DNA of 49,855 nt from a virus: IMG/VR virus record IMGVR_UViG_3300027708_000102, positions 1-49,855 of that record; one strand, 5' to 3'. Both the position numbers and the translations under genes were made by a program. Shown here in pieces: positions 32,475 through 41,383 of the stretch. Within the stretch, counting starts at the first letter, position 1. Every line of letters starts with the position of its first letter. Under the pieces are notes generated by a model, which saw nothing but the letters and a program-made list of their open reading frames with translations, did not search any database and was not told the DNA's origin.

Positions 32475-33429
32475 TTTACAAGAAGAATATCAGAAGGTTG
32501 ACCAGATGCTGAGCAGTTTGGGCGTACCGCACTTCAACCCAGGTCGCAGCATCGTGACCAGCGTTTACGGTAAGGAGATTGCCAGCGGTTATGTTCTAAT
32601 GCGTGAGCTAGCCTTACAAGAAATCAAGCTACCAATTGAAATATTCCATCGCAAAGGCGAGATAACACTCCAGCAAGCAGCCATACTGCGCAGCCCTGCA
32701 CCTGATCAGATAACTGTGCGAGAGATACAGGGCAACGCCAAGGATTTCACTACTATCTATGGGACCAAAGCGGGTTGGAGCACCAAGATATATGCTCTAT
32801 GGGAAAGCCAATACTCAGAGAACCTGTGGCTGGATGCAGATAGCTTTCCAATAAGAAATCCAGAATTCTTGTTTGATGACCAAGAATACTTGGACAAGGG
32901 TAGCTTGTTTTGGCGAGATGTTTTTAGCACTGACCGCGCTAATCGCTATCACGACGACGCGCCAATGTGGCGCATCTTCAACGTGAATCCAAACGACGGC
33001 GAACCTTTTGAAACAGGACAGCTGCTGTTCAACAAGGCACAATGCTGGGCTGAAATGAACTTGGTTAAACACTACGCTGACAACTGCGAGGTGTACTATC
33101 ACTTTGGCGGAGATGCGGAAACATTCCGCATGGCGTGGCAACATCTAGATCTCAGAAATGGTCGACGGCCAAGCTACATCAACTACCAAGCTGACCCAAT
33201 GGTGCCTTATGGATTCATGCCGTTTGGACCTTTCCACAAGGGCCACTCTAACCAATACAAGAAGTGGGGTGGCGGAACAGTGATGGTCCAGCGCGATCGC
33301 AATGGTCTAGAGCTGTTCAACCATCGCAACATGGAGAAGTTCTCGCTTGGTAATAATCCTGTATACACTGACATAACCAATGAGCTGCGCTACCATCAGC
33401 ACATACAAGACCTGAGGCGTTTGATATGA
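32464..33429 (+). CDS. putative alpha-mannosyltransferase-like glycosyltransferase
   Basis: A 321-residue protein resembling the MNN1/GT71-like mannosyltransferase family: ALWESQYSENLWLDADSFPI has the LDAD metal site (Asp124, Asp126), followed by NPEFLFDDQEYLDKGSLFW, GEPFETGQLLFNK and a Trp/Lys-rich end. GAGG lies eight bases before the ATG at 32464, which is inside the previous gene (11-base overlap); a TTG four codons earlier is less likely. It is coupled to the next gene by a 4-base overlap. Virion or lipopolysaccharide glycosylation is a reasonable guess; the acceptor is unknown. Confidence 0.75.
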   Translation: MQVNLQEEYQKVDQMLSSLGVPHFNPGRSIVTSVYGKEIASGYVLMRELALQEIKLPIEIFHRKGEITLQQAAILRSPAPDQITVREIQGNAKDFTTIYGTKAGWSTKIYALWESQYSENLWLDADSFPIRNPEFLFDDQEYLDKGSLFWRDVFSTDRANRYHDDAPMWRIFNVNPNDGEPFETGQLLFNKAQCWAEMNLVKHYADNCEVYYHFGGDAETFRMAWQHLDLRNGRRPSYINYQADPMVPYGFMPFGPFHKGHSNQYKKWGGGTVMVQRDRNGLELFNHRNMEKFSLGNNPVYTDITNELRYHQHIQDLRRLI

Positions 33430-34568
33430 TAGATCAAGTTACTGCGGTGAGATTTCCTAGCGAATGGCAGATCAAGAGGCAGCCAGCACGGCCCAATATG
33501 CTACGCATTGACTACTGCGGCGGCATGAAGTTTGACGAAAACTTTGACTGGGACAACATCTGGTACGATTGTGTGCAGTTGAACGATACACAGACCATAC
33601 TGATCGGTCCGCCGATCTACGAAGGCAAGCAATGGTTTGCTGCGAACGCAGGCTTCGCAGATCGGCATGGACGCGCACTGGACTATCAGTTTTATGATCT
33701 GGACAGGGTCAGCTATACGTTAGTGCATACCAAAGGCATAGACGAGTCACTCATCATGATCAGCAAGAAAGCTGATCCAGTGCACATCGAAGTCCATCAC
33801 AATGATGGATATTTTAACGGCCACAAGACCATGGTAACCCTGCAGAAAGATAACCCAATACAATGGATTGAGCAGTGGATGGACTATCACTATCGTGTGC
33901 ATGGTATAGATGGTTTCTTGATCTATGACAATACCAGCAGCAAGTACACGGTCAACGAACTCGAGAGCAAACTAAGCAGAGATTATCTAAAGCTGAAGAT
34001 AGTACCGTGGCCTTATCCATATGGTCCGCAGGGCAGCGACAACGCACCCTGGGACAGCGACTACGGACAGTACTGCATGCTTGAACATGCCAAATATAGG
34101 TATCTCAGCCATGCGGCGTTGGTTTTGAACAATGACATAGACGAACTGATAGTAACCAAGGGTCCTTCTTTGGACAAGATCCAATCACAGTTAGAATCTG
34201 GGCCATATCACTGCCTAGCATACCAAGGACGTTGGATTGAACCTCACGATGTACCACGTAACAAAGGCGCATATGAAGTACCATTTGAATCAAGATTGTT
34301 CAGTGATTATTGCTGCACAGATGCCAATGACAAGCGAGGTATCGGACACAAGTGGATGTTGGTACCACAGAAAAACATCAACTATCAGTGGTTAGTTCAT
34401 CGCATAGCCGGACCATATGGTGTGAGCGAGGATCTGTTCTACGGACATTATCTTGCTATGAACACCAATTGGAGCTGGGAACGCGACAAATACACTGGCA
34501 ATGTCAAGGATCTAACACCTGATCCGTGGCTACATACAGCGCTGCAGAAGATTGAGGTATATAAATGA
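33426..34568 (+). CDS. putative glycosyltransferase family 92-like
   Basis: A 380-residue protein whose central part matches the GT92/DUF23-like layout: NPIQWIEQWMDYHYRVHGID, GFLIYDNTSS, KIVPWPYP, then QYCMLEHAKYRYLSHA and LVLNNDIDELIV with the DID metal motif at 237-239. The N-terminal 130 residues are divergent. It overlaps the genes on both sides by 4 bases (ATGA), so translation is probably coupled through the run. Donor and acceptor sugars are unknown. Confidence 0.78.
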   Translation: MIDQVTAVRFPSEWQIKRQPARPNMLRIDYCGGMKFDENFDWDNIWYDCVQLNDTQTILIGPPIYEGKQWFAANAGFADRHGRALDYQFYDLDRVSYTLVHTKGIDESLIMISKKADPVHIEVHHNDGYFNGHKTMVTLQKDNPIQWIEQWMDYHYRVHGIDGFLIYDNTSSKYTVNELESKLSRDYLKLKIVPWPYPYGPQGSDNAPWDSDYGQYCMLEHAKYRYLSHAALVLNNDIDELIVTKGPSLDKIQSQLESGPYHCLAYQGRWIEPHDVPRNKGAYEVPFESRLFSDYCCTDANDKRGIGHKWMLVPQKNINYQWLVHRIAGPYGVSEDLFYGHYLAMNTNWSWERDKYTGNVKDLTPDPWLHTALQKIEVYK

Positions 34569-35254
34569 AAAAGCTTTTGGTAGTAACAGGCCCGCAGGGT
34601 TCTGGCAATCACATGTGGAGCAAGGTTCTAAGTGGTACTCCGGGTGTGCGAGGCTGGGAACAGTTGCAGAATGAATACTGGGTTGGACACGGTAACGAGC
34701 CGTTCGCACTGATATGGCAAGATCCCAAGCTGTTCCATGAGATAGACTGGGAACCAGGTAATTATGTTACCAGCATCAGCTGTCCAACTGTTCCAGTGGG
34801 AGGACCTACTGCTCCCAGCGTAGAACCACCCTATGGCGATTTCATGGCTAATGCTAAGCAAGCAGGATTTGACGTCAAGCTGGCAATCATAGGACGAGAC
34901 AAGAACATCCTAGAATTCCAACAGAACAGATTGCGAGAAAACCATAGCACACCAAGATTCTTAAAACACATCGAAGTGCTGATGTCCTATGATCCTGTTT
35001 TCATCAGCACAGAATTACTGTATCTCTATCAAGACCACTATCTCAGACAACTGTCAAAGCTCTTGGATTTTCCAATCAACAATACCAATCTACCGGAGAT
35101 ACTTAAAGACAATACCAATCTCAAATATCTACACCCAGTAGAATCTTATTGGCTAGATGAACACTGTAGGACCAATTCTAGAAAAAACGGCGATCCAACT
35201 AACCCTTATGTGTATCAACCAAAAAAGAACTCCGGAGGAGAAACAAACACATGA
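34565..35254 (+). CDS. P-loop protein, possibly sulfotransferase-like
   Basis: A 229-residue protein starting MKKLLVVTGPQGSGNHMWSK, a phosphate-binding loop closer to sulfotransferase PSB loops (GxGxxxxW/S) than to a full Walker A, which would end GK(S/T). KLAIIGRDKNILEFQQNRLR at about 110-129 could be the 3'-phosphate-binding element. The C-terminus is Asn/Lys-rich. It sits between two sugar-transferase genes with 4-base overlaps; a carbohydrate sulfotransferase would fit, but a nucleotide kinase-like role is possible. GAGG lies upstream of the ATG. Confidence 0.55.
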   Translation: MKKLLVVTGPQGSGNHMWSKVLSGTPGVRGWEQLQNEYWVGHGNEPFALIWQDPKLFHEIDWEPGNYVTSISCPTVPVGGPTAPSVEPPYGDFMANAKQAGFDVKLAIIGRDKNILEFQQNRLRENHSTPRFLKHIEVLMSYDPVFISTELLYLYQDHYLRQLSKLLDFPINNTNLPEILKDNTNLKYLHPVESYWLDEHCRTNSRKNGDPTNPYVYQPKKNSGGETNT

Positions 35255-36210
35255 AGAAATTGCTGTTCGTTGTACACAGATATGCTCCGTTCCCAGGTGG
35301 TAGCGAATACTATGTGCAGGCCATGGCGGAAGAAGCACTGAGCAGAGGACACCAAGTAGCTGTGTTTGCTGGTGAACACCAAGGTGATCACAATGGCGTG
35401 CATGTAACCAGCGATCCTCAGATACTTGGTCGGCCCTGGGATCTCATAGTAGTGCACGGCGGCGATGTTGGTTTACAGAACTTCGTGCTGACCAATGTGC
35501 TGAGAATACCAAGTCCCATGCTTTACATGCTGATACTGCCTAGCAACAGCGAAACATGCCTACATGCTCTCAGAGAATGTGCTTACCTTGGTTGGAGCAC
35601 ACCAGATGACATCAACCACATACGCAAGCATGGACAGAGCGATAAAGCTAAACGTGTGCGTCATGGTATCAAGCTGAACGAAAGCATAGGTAAACCAGGA
35701 TTCAAAGACAAGCATGGTATAACCAAACGCATGTTTCTCAGCTGCGGTGGCTATTGGCCCAACAAGAAGATGCGAGAGCTTGCTGATGTGTTTACCAGAG
35801 CAGAGCTTGACGATGCAGTGCTAGTCACTACTGGTTATGACAATCGCATGGATCTAATGCCTGCAGCCAGCGATACAGTGATGCCATTGATGATAGATGA
35901 CAAAGCAGAAGTGCTCAATGCTATTGCCGAAGCTGATTGCTACCTCATGCACAGCAACCAAGAAGGATTTGGTCTAGTAATATTAGAGAGCATGCTCAAT
36001 GAAACGCCGTGGATATCTCGTCAGATCGCAGGTGCTGCTATGCTCAACAAGTTTGGTCAAACCTACCAAACAGATAGCCAATTGATCAACTTGCTCAAGA
36101 ATTTTGACCCAGTAACCTATGATTTGTCAGCTGCTAAACAGCACATACTGGATAATCATACCATACGCAGCACAGTTGATGACATAGAAGCGATCATCAC
36201 TTCTTCTTAA
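35251..36210 (+). CDS. putative glycosyltransferase (GT-B, GT4-like)
   Basis: A 319-residue GT-B fold glycosyltransferase. The N-terminal KKLLFVVHRYAPFPGGSEYY is the acceptor-side Rossmann start typical of GT4, and EGFGLVILESMLNETPWI carries the E-X7-E motif (Glu238, Glu246) for the nucleotide sugar. FLSCGGYWPNKKMRELADVF is the donor-domain start. A strong GGAGGAG lies ten bases before the ATG. It is the last gene of the sugar-transfer run, and its end overlaps the convergent 532-residue gene by 14 bases. Substrate unknown. Confidence 0.85.
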   Translation: MKKLLFVVHRYAPFPGGSEYYVQAMAEEALSRGHQVAVFAGEHQGDHNGVHVTSDPQILGRPWDLIVVHGGDVGLQNFVLTNVLRIPSPMLYMLILPSNSETCLHALRECAYLGWSTPDDINHIRKHGQSDKAKRVRHGIKLNESIGKPGFKDKHGITKRMFLSCGGYWPNKKMRELADVFTRAELDDAVLVTTGYDNRMDLMPAASDTVMPLMIDDKAEVLNAIAEADCYLMHSNQEGFGLVILESMLNETPWISRQIAGAAMLNKFGQTYQTDSQLINLLKNFDPVTYDLSAAKQHILDNHTIRSTVDDIEAIITSS

Positions 36211-37795
36211 CACGACCCAATGCTACAGCATCAGGAACCTTGATGTCCCTGATGTCTTTCTCGCCTGGTGTGACGATGCGTCCAACCTTTTGCTGCTGTG
36301 TTTTTTCAGCAGACTTGGCTGCTTTCCTAGCCACTGCTGGATCGATCTTGGTGGTCAAGCTGGCATCAGGTTCGTCAGTCATCTTAGCACCCTGACCTAT
36401 CTTGAATCCCAAACGTCCTTTGATTTCGGTGGCACTGAAGAACTTACCACTGTAGAATTTTATGCTACCCTTGAACTGCGGAGGCCAAACCAAATCATAA
36501 CCTTGGCATAACAGATCAGCTCCCTGTACTTTGGTCTTGAAGTACATCTGCACAATGTTTGAATGGTTCAAGATCTCTTTGATGACATCCGTGTAATCTT
36601 CATCATTGAGCTTGGTCGTGACCTGCCTAGCTATGGCAGCCAACGCATGTTTAGCAGGATCATACTGCGGATGATGAGTGTTAGCAGCATAATCGCTCAT
36701 GTAATCTGCTATAGTTTCATCCGGTCTGTAGTCTCGCTTACCATTGTTGATGCTGCTCTTGATCTTGTTAGCCTGTGCATCTGTCACGATACCTTCCGTG
36801 GCAGCAACTTTGAGCAAGCCTTCCACAGCTCCAGAATCCATGATAGTGGTTATGACATCGTTAAACTTGCTAATCTTATCATCCTGCCAAAATGATGCTG
36901 GGAACTTGTCTCGATTTTTGGTAAGCGCATCATACAAGCCCTTCACGCTAGCAGCTGCGCCGCCAACCTTAGCTTTGGTGCTTATCAGTATTTCCGAGGT
37001 CTTTGTTATCACGGTGCTGTCAAACAGGGTTTCGCCTGTGTTTGTGTTGTATTCTATGCTACTGCTACTTAGGCTTTTGCCCCCGTTCATGACTTCTTCT
37101 ATCTCTGGTAGCTGATCACTAGGTTCAAACTGACCTGTTATCAATGCTATAGGGCTGCCCCATTCGCCTAGATATTTGCTATGTAGATTAGCGTCTGCGG
37201 CCCCATCCTTGATCACATAACCGGTGCCATTACCACCAGCTAGAGCACGCAGATATTCCTGCATCTGATCAACTGCTTGATCGCCTGCTGTACCTCTGGC
37301 AGAATCCAGCAAAGATGCTACCTGAGTTGGTCGCACGCGCTGCTTTCCCTTGACGACTTCTGCGGGTTTTAACCCGCTGCGTTCGCTGAAACTTACCTTG
37401 CGATTCATCACATAACCACCATGACCTGGAATGACTCCAGGCGGTATGTTAGTGAGCTTTCCTTCTAGCTTGCCCAAGTCGCGAGTGAACAACACATAAT
37501 GTTCAAAACCTCTGGGAGTTTCCATGTTCACTATGTAAGCTGATTTGGTCCCGCGATCTCGGCTGTTTATCTCATATACCTTACCAGACTTGCCTTGCTT
37601 CCAATCCTGATATGCGTCTGTGAAATCTTCATTGGAATCATACTGAGGTTGATCTTCTGGCAAAAGCGTGAGACCTTGGAAGGTGGCTATATCGTCGCGA
37701 TCAGTAGGATCAACATATTCATCACCTGTGCGCCTAGCCACGAAACCGCGGCTCTCCACAAGTTGGCTAGCAGGAGCAAGATGCCAAATTCTCAT
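36197..37795 (-). CDS. hypothetical protein, possible processed head protein
   Basis: A 532-residue protein with no family I can name. The N-terminus MRIWHLAPASQLVESRGF contains an L-X-E site before Ser, as cut by T4-type prohead protease, but lacks the rest of a capsid-targeting sequence. Noted segments are EILISTKAKVGGAAASVKGL (about 275) and GYDLVWPPQFKGSIKFYSGK near 445. The end is very basic (KAAKSAEKTQQQK, ALGRVKKK). Its start overlaps the nucleotidyltransferase stop by 4 bases, so the two are probably cotranslated and may work together. The 3' end overlaps the convergent GT4-like gene. Confidence 0.68.
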   Translation of the reverse strand: MRIWHLAPASQLVESRGFVARRTGDEYVDPTDRDDIATFQGLTLLPEDQPQYDSNEDFTDAYQDWKQGKSGKVYEINSRDRGTKSAYIVNMETPRGFEHYVLFTRDLGKLEGKLTNIPPGVIPGHGGYVMNRKVSFSERSGLKPAEVVKGKQRVRPTQVASLLDSARGTAGDQAVDQMQEYLRALAGGNGTGYVIKDGAADANLHSKYLGEWGSPIALITGQFEPSDQLPEIEEVMNGGKSLSSSSIEYNTNTGETLFDSTVITKTSEILISTKAKVGGAAASVKGLYDALTKNRDKFPASFWQDDKISKFNDVITTIMDSGAVEGLLKVAATEGIVTDAQANKIKSSINNGKRDYRPDETIADYMSDYAANTHHPQYDPAKHALAAIARQVTTKLNDEDYTDVIKEILNHSNIVQMYFKTKVQGADLLCQGYDLVWPPQFKGSIKFYSGKFFSATEIKGRLGFKIGQGAKMTDEPDASLTTKIDPAVARKAAKSAEKTQQQKVGRIVTPGEKDIRDIKVPDAVALGRVKKK

Positions 37796-38529
37796 AGCGA
37801 ATCCATTGGTAGGTGCATGATGCCTTTGGCTGCAGATTCTCGAGCTTGTGCCAGCTTGGCATCTCTTTCAGGATCATCTTTCAGTGCTCGCAATATGCTC
37901 TTGGCTGAATTGAGATCGTCAGCAGTGGCATCAGGATTGAGCAGCACTTTGGCCACGGTGTCTCTGTCTCGAGCTACTTCAGTGTTGCCTTCTCTGGTCA
38001 TGAGCTTGCCAGTGAAAGCATCAAACTTGAGACCCAGTGCCTTGCCTATGCTGTTCATCAATATGAATATGTCACTGCCCTTGAATTCTGGATCATCATA
38101 CATGCCCCTAGGTCCATGTTGGTGATAGGGAGCCACGGTACCAACGTCGTCTATGACCATGTAATCTACCTGAGCAATACCGCCGTCAAATGGTATGCCA
38201 ACATGCACGTTACGACCACTCATCTTGGCATCATAGCCTTTCTGCACTAGATATTCTTCCAGTGCTTTCTTGGCAGACTTTGCTGGATCTTTCTGGCTGA
38301 TCGTCTTGAAGTATTTGACCAAATCACTGGTTTCTATCATGAGATCAATGTCGCCCGGAGGCACTTTCTTAAAACCTGCCGAGCCTATGTCCTTGGCTAG
38401 ATTCACACGCAGTGCTGGTGGTAAGAGCTTTATCGCATCATCAACCACTGCTGACACTTGATCTAGTGGCACAGCAGATGCGTTTGGTATAGCGTTACCG
38501 CCTTCGGTTATTATCTCTCGCCAACGCAT
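37792..38529 (-). CDS. nucleotidyltransferase-fold protein with capsid-targeting-like start
   Basis: A 245-residue protein with a polymerase beta-type nucleotidyltransferase core: Gly49-Ser50, Asp60 and Asp62 in PPGDIDLMIE, and a third acidic residue Asp122 in QVDYMVIDD. This family transfers nucleotides to proteins, RNA or small molecules. The N-terminus MRWREIITEGG carries an I-T-E site before Gly, resembling T4 capsid-targeting sequences, so it may be packed in the head and delivered with DNA; this is inferred. GAGGTAAC precedes the ATG. It overlaps the 532-residue gene by 4 bases. Confidence 0.72.
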   Translation of the reverse strand: MRWREIITEGGNAIPNASAVPLDQVSAVVDDAIKLLPPALRVNLAKDIGSAGFKKVPPGDIDLMIETSDLVKYFKTISQKDPAKSAKKALEEYLVQKGYDAKMSGRNVHVGIPFDGGIAQVDYMVIDDVGTVAPYHQHGPRGMYDDPEFKGSDIFILMNSIGKALGLKFDAFTGKLMTREGNTEVARDRDTVAKVLLNPDATADDLNSAKSILRALKDDPERDAKLAQARESAAKGIMHLPMDSL

Positions 38530-38537
38530 CAGTTACC

Positions 38538-38837
38538 TCAAAAATTAAATGTTTTCACAGGTTGTACTGCAGAAGCATGTTCTGCTTCTAACTCACTGTG
38601 TATTTGCTCAACATTTATAACACCATATACCCAGGCTTCTACCATTTCTTCTGTAACAGAATCAAAAGGCACAAAGGTTTCCAGATTCGGCGCTCCTAGT
38701 TGAACAGTATCGTTCTTCTTATAGGTAGTACCGTCGTCAGCATATAGCACGCACCACCAATGTATCTGGCTGATAGCATCCGTAAAAACTTCATCGCTGT
38801 AAACATCAGCTGGGCCTAATTGCCAATCGTATCTCAT
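38538..38837 (-). CDS. small hypothetical protein
   Basis: A 99-residue acidic protein, Trp-rich (ISQIHWWCVLYADDGTTYKK, then VTEEMVEAWVYGVINVEQIH). It looks like a small family seen in tailed phages, of unknown function. AAGGAG six bases before the ATG and a CATAAATA late box (38859-38866) support late expression. It heads the minus-strand block with the nucleotidyltransferase and the 532-residue gene, downstream of the capsid gene terminator. Confidence 0.7.
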   Translation of the reverse strand: MRYDWQLGPADVYSDEVFTDAISQIHWWCVLYADDGTTYKKNDTVQLGAPNLETFVPFDSVTEEMVEAWVYGVINVEQIHSELEAEHASAVQPVKTFNF

Positions 38838-38858
38838 ATCTAGCTCCTTGACGCAGCA

Positions 38859-38866
38859 TATTTATG
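38859..38866 (-). promoter_or_regulatory. late promoter box CATAAATA
   Basis: Minus-strand CATAAATA 21 bases before the 99-residue gene, between it and the gp23 terminator. Confidence 0.65.
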
Positions 38867-38904
38867 GTTATATGATGAGTGATGATAGTCGAGCATGCAT
38901 ACAG

Positions 38905-38930
38905 AAAACCCGGGATTGCTCCCGGGTTTT
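38905..38930 (-). terminator. terminator after gp23
   Basis: Stem AAAACCCGGG (38905-38914) with CCCGGGTTTT (38921-38930), loop of six bases, giving a T-run in both directions. It lies 22 bases after the capsid gene stop. Confidence 0.88.
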
Positions 38931-38952
38931 CCTTTCTAGTAGCTCTAATTTC

Positions 38953-40152
38953 TTAGAGGAACTTGAGATGTGCTGTGTTGATTGAAATACCAGCGAGGTA
39001 GTCAGCTGCGTTACCCAAGCTGCTTGCCGTGTTGGTAAGCTCTAGGTAGCCGTAACGTGACATGAAGCTGACCACTGGCTCGAAGGTATTCGGATCAATG
39101 ATAACGCCTGAAGACGTTAGCGGAACGTATGGGCAGTAATAAGCTGCCGCATCAATTTCGCCTGGACCCTTATAACCAACGAGAACGTTGGTAGCATCGC
39201 TTGCGTACTGGTTGACGTAAACACGCATGCTGTTGTTCAAAGTACCAACGAACTTGGTGTTAGTTGGAGCTTCGAACGTGCCTTCTGTGGTACGTGCGAA
39301 CGCAGAGGTCGTTGCAGACTGTAGGATGGTGAGAGCAGTTGGGCTCACAACAACCCAGTTGCCTGCGCCACGACGTGTGCGAGCAGCGATCAAGTTAGCA
39401 GCACGGTTGATGAGGATCGCAAGAGCTGCGTGCTCGTCACCAACGAATGTTGCTGTACCAGAAACTGCAGCCTGATCGTAGGTCAGTGTGGTACCAGCGA
39501 GAGCGAGCAAGGAGGTCAAGATCTCCTGATCGATTTCAGCCGTAATTTCCTGAGCCAGAGCAGCCATGATTTCTGCTTCGATATCGATGCCCTGCTGTGC
39601 CTGTGCATCCTGTGCAGCTTCAAAGGTCCAACGAGCTGATAGCTTGCGGGTCTTTGCTTCCACAACTTCCTTGAGGATCTGGATGTTCAAGCGCTTACCA
39701 GCAACGCCTTCGAGGACGCTAACTGGTGCAGCTGCTGGAGCAGTGCTGTTGCCGTTACCAGAGTAGAACGCAGCAATCTGGAATGGGCTAAGTGCTTCCG
39801 TGTTAGCTGCTACTGGATTTGGCGAACCAAATGTATCAGCATAACGAACGCGCAGCGTGTGGATCTGGCCAACTGGGCCAGTCATAGGCTGAACGCCGAT
39901 GATTTCGTTCGCGATAACCGTAGGCATAACGCGACGAATTACTGGGAGGATAACCTTGTTGAGAGTAGCAACGTTACCTGCAGACGTGCTGCCTGGGGTT
40001 GCGCTTTCAAAAAGGATTCCGGACTTGCTTTGCAGGTCCTTCTTGGTGTTCTCAAGGACAACTTCCATGACCTTCTTGCGATTGCCGGTCAGACCTTCGC
40101 AGAGTGCGGTCTTGGTAGCCGACCAATGAGTTTCAAACAGATTCTTGCTCAT
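38953..40152 (-). CDS. 23: gp23 major capsid protein
   Basis: A 399-residue major capsid protein of the T4 gp23 family (521 in T4), HK97 fold. VILPVIRRVMPTVIANEIIG, VQPMTGPVGQIHTLRVRY and the C-terminal EPVVSFMSRYGYLELTNT are characteristic. A probable gp21 cleavage site is LFE before Ser50 in GILFESATPG, so about 49 residues would be removed on maturation. The ATG at 40152 is chosen because GAAAGGAAG precedes it; an earlier in-frame start adds 17 residues unlike the family. It is followed by a strong terminator; no own late box was seen, so it may be read with gp22. Confidence 0.95.
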   Translation of the reverse strand: MSKNLFETHWSATKTALCEGLTGNRKKVMEVVLENTKKDLQSKSGILFESATPGSTSAGNVATLNKVILPVIRRVMPTVIANEIIGVQPMTGPVGQIHTLRVRYADTFGSPNPVAANTEALSPFQIAAFYSGNGNSTAPAAAPVSVLEGVAGKRLNIQILKEVVEAKTRKLSARWTFEAAQDAQAQQGIDIEAEIMAALAQEITAEIDQEILTSLLALAGTTLTYDQAAVSGTATFVGDEHAALAILINRAANLIAARTRRGAGNWVVVSPTALTILQSATTSAFARTTEGTFEAPTNTKFVGTLNNSMRVYVNQYASDATNVLVGYKGPGEIDAAAYYCPYVPLTSSGVIIDPNTFEPVVSFMSRYGYLELTNTASSLGNAADYLAGISINTAHLKFL

Positions 40153-40165
40153 TTTTGGCTTCCTT

Positions 40166-41371
40166 TCAATTTTTGATGCCTGCGAGATAGAGAATTTGAC
40201 CAATGTCTTGGTTGTTGTCTTCTCTCACCGCTTCTGACAGCTTGTTTGGCCTGTCACCCGTGAATGCCACGGTTTTGTTTGTGGCGTTTTCAGACAGTTT
40301 TTGCCTGATAGCGCCGGTTGCTTCACCGTTCATCACGGTTGGAAGATAACGATTAAAGGCTTCCTTCAAGTTTGTTGTCTTGATGTCCTTAAGCATCTCT
40401 TCCATGATTGCCTTCTTATCGCGGTTCAGAGGAGCTAGCATCTCACTCATGAGCTCCAGCCTCTGTGTGCGATCGTTGGCTGCCTTGACTTGCTTTTCAG
40501 CTGCTTCAACAAGCTGTTGCTTGGTCTGGAGCTGCTTAGTTGCCTCATCAATGCGGGACTGGCTCTCGGCCAGTTGGCGCTGAAGTTGCTTGGTCATGCT
40601 GCCCTCTGATAGGTAACTAGCCATGTATTCTGCAGCGACTGCTTCAAAGATCCTGCGACCAAAGTTGTTCTCACGAGCAACCTTGATATCGTCCCTCCAC
40701 TGCACCAACTCGCTACGGATGACTTCGTTCAACGTCTTGTCCAACGTCTTAGTAGCCTTCTGCACAAATGCTGCCTTGGTTTCGGTGATCTTCTTCTTGC
40801 CCTCGGCAGCTAGCTTGGCACGCTGTTCGATGAGGGCCTTCTTATCAGTTTCAAACTCGGCAATCTCTTCTGAAAGCTTCTTGACCACGAAACCTTCTAG
40901 CTTGCTGATGCGATCCTGGGTGTTTCTCTTTGCGCTTTCGCGGATGGTTTCAACTTCTTGAGCCATCTTCTTGCGCTGTGATTCTAGCGTCTTCCTGTCG
41001 GAGACGAACTCTGATATCTCTTCTTTCAGCTGCTTTGCTACGAATGCGTTCAGCAGTTTAGTGTGTTTTGCGATCGAGGCTTCTGCGATACGCTTAGCTG
41101 CTAGGGTTTCCTTGCTGAGCTTAGCCTTCTGTGCGATCAGAGCAGCGCGGTCTTCTGCGAACTCTTCAAGCTCAGAACGGATAGTGTCGTTCAGCATGTT
41201 ATCCATTGCCTCAACAAGCTGTTGCTTGTCATTGGCATAACGTGCAGCATAATCTTCCTGCAGTTGGGCCTCGGTCTGCTTGATCTTAGCTTGGAATGCT
41301 TCTTGGAGCGCAGACTTGACTTCGGGGCCAAGTACTTCGTTCTCAAGGAGCTCTTCAATCTTTGTTGTCAT
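40166..41371 (-). CDS. 22: gp22 prohead core scaffold protein
   Basis: A 401-residue, almost wholly helical, Lys/Glu-rich protein with long coiled coils, the T4 gp22 scaffold (269 in T4). It sits between gp21 and gp23, exactly where gp22 is found. The conserved C-terminus (NRYLPTVMNGE, then DIGQILYLAGIKN) supports the call. Three internal segments of similar form (EEFAEDRAALIAQKAKLSKE, SEFVSDRKTLESQRKKMAQE, AEFETDKKALIEQRAKLAAE) are tandem repeats, which explains the extra length. It would be degraded by gp21 during maturation. AAGGAG precedes the ATG. Confidence 0.9.
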   Translation of the reverse strand: MTTKIEELLENEVLGPEVKSALQEAFQAKIKQTEAQLQEDYAARYANDKQQLVEAMDNMLNDTIRSELEEFAEDRAALIAQKAKLSKETLAAKRIAEASIAKHTKLLNAFVAKQLKEEISEFVSDRKTLESQRKKMAQEVETIRESAKRNTQDRISKLEGFVVKKLSEEIAEFETDKKALIEQRAKLAAEGKKKITETKAAFVQKATKTLDKTLNEVIRSELVQWRDDIKVARENNFGRRIFEAVAAEYMASYLSEGSMTKQLQRQLAESQSRIDEATKQLQTKQQLVEAAEKQVKAANDRTQRLELMSEMLAPLNRDKKAIMEEMLKDIKTTNLKEAFNRYLPTVMNGEATGAIRQKLSENATNKTVAFTGDRPNKLSEAVREDNNQDIGQILYLAGIKN

Positions 41372-41383
41372 TTGACCGACTCC

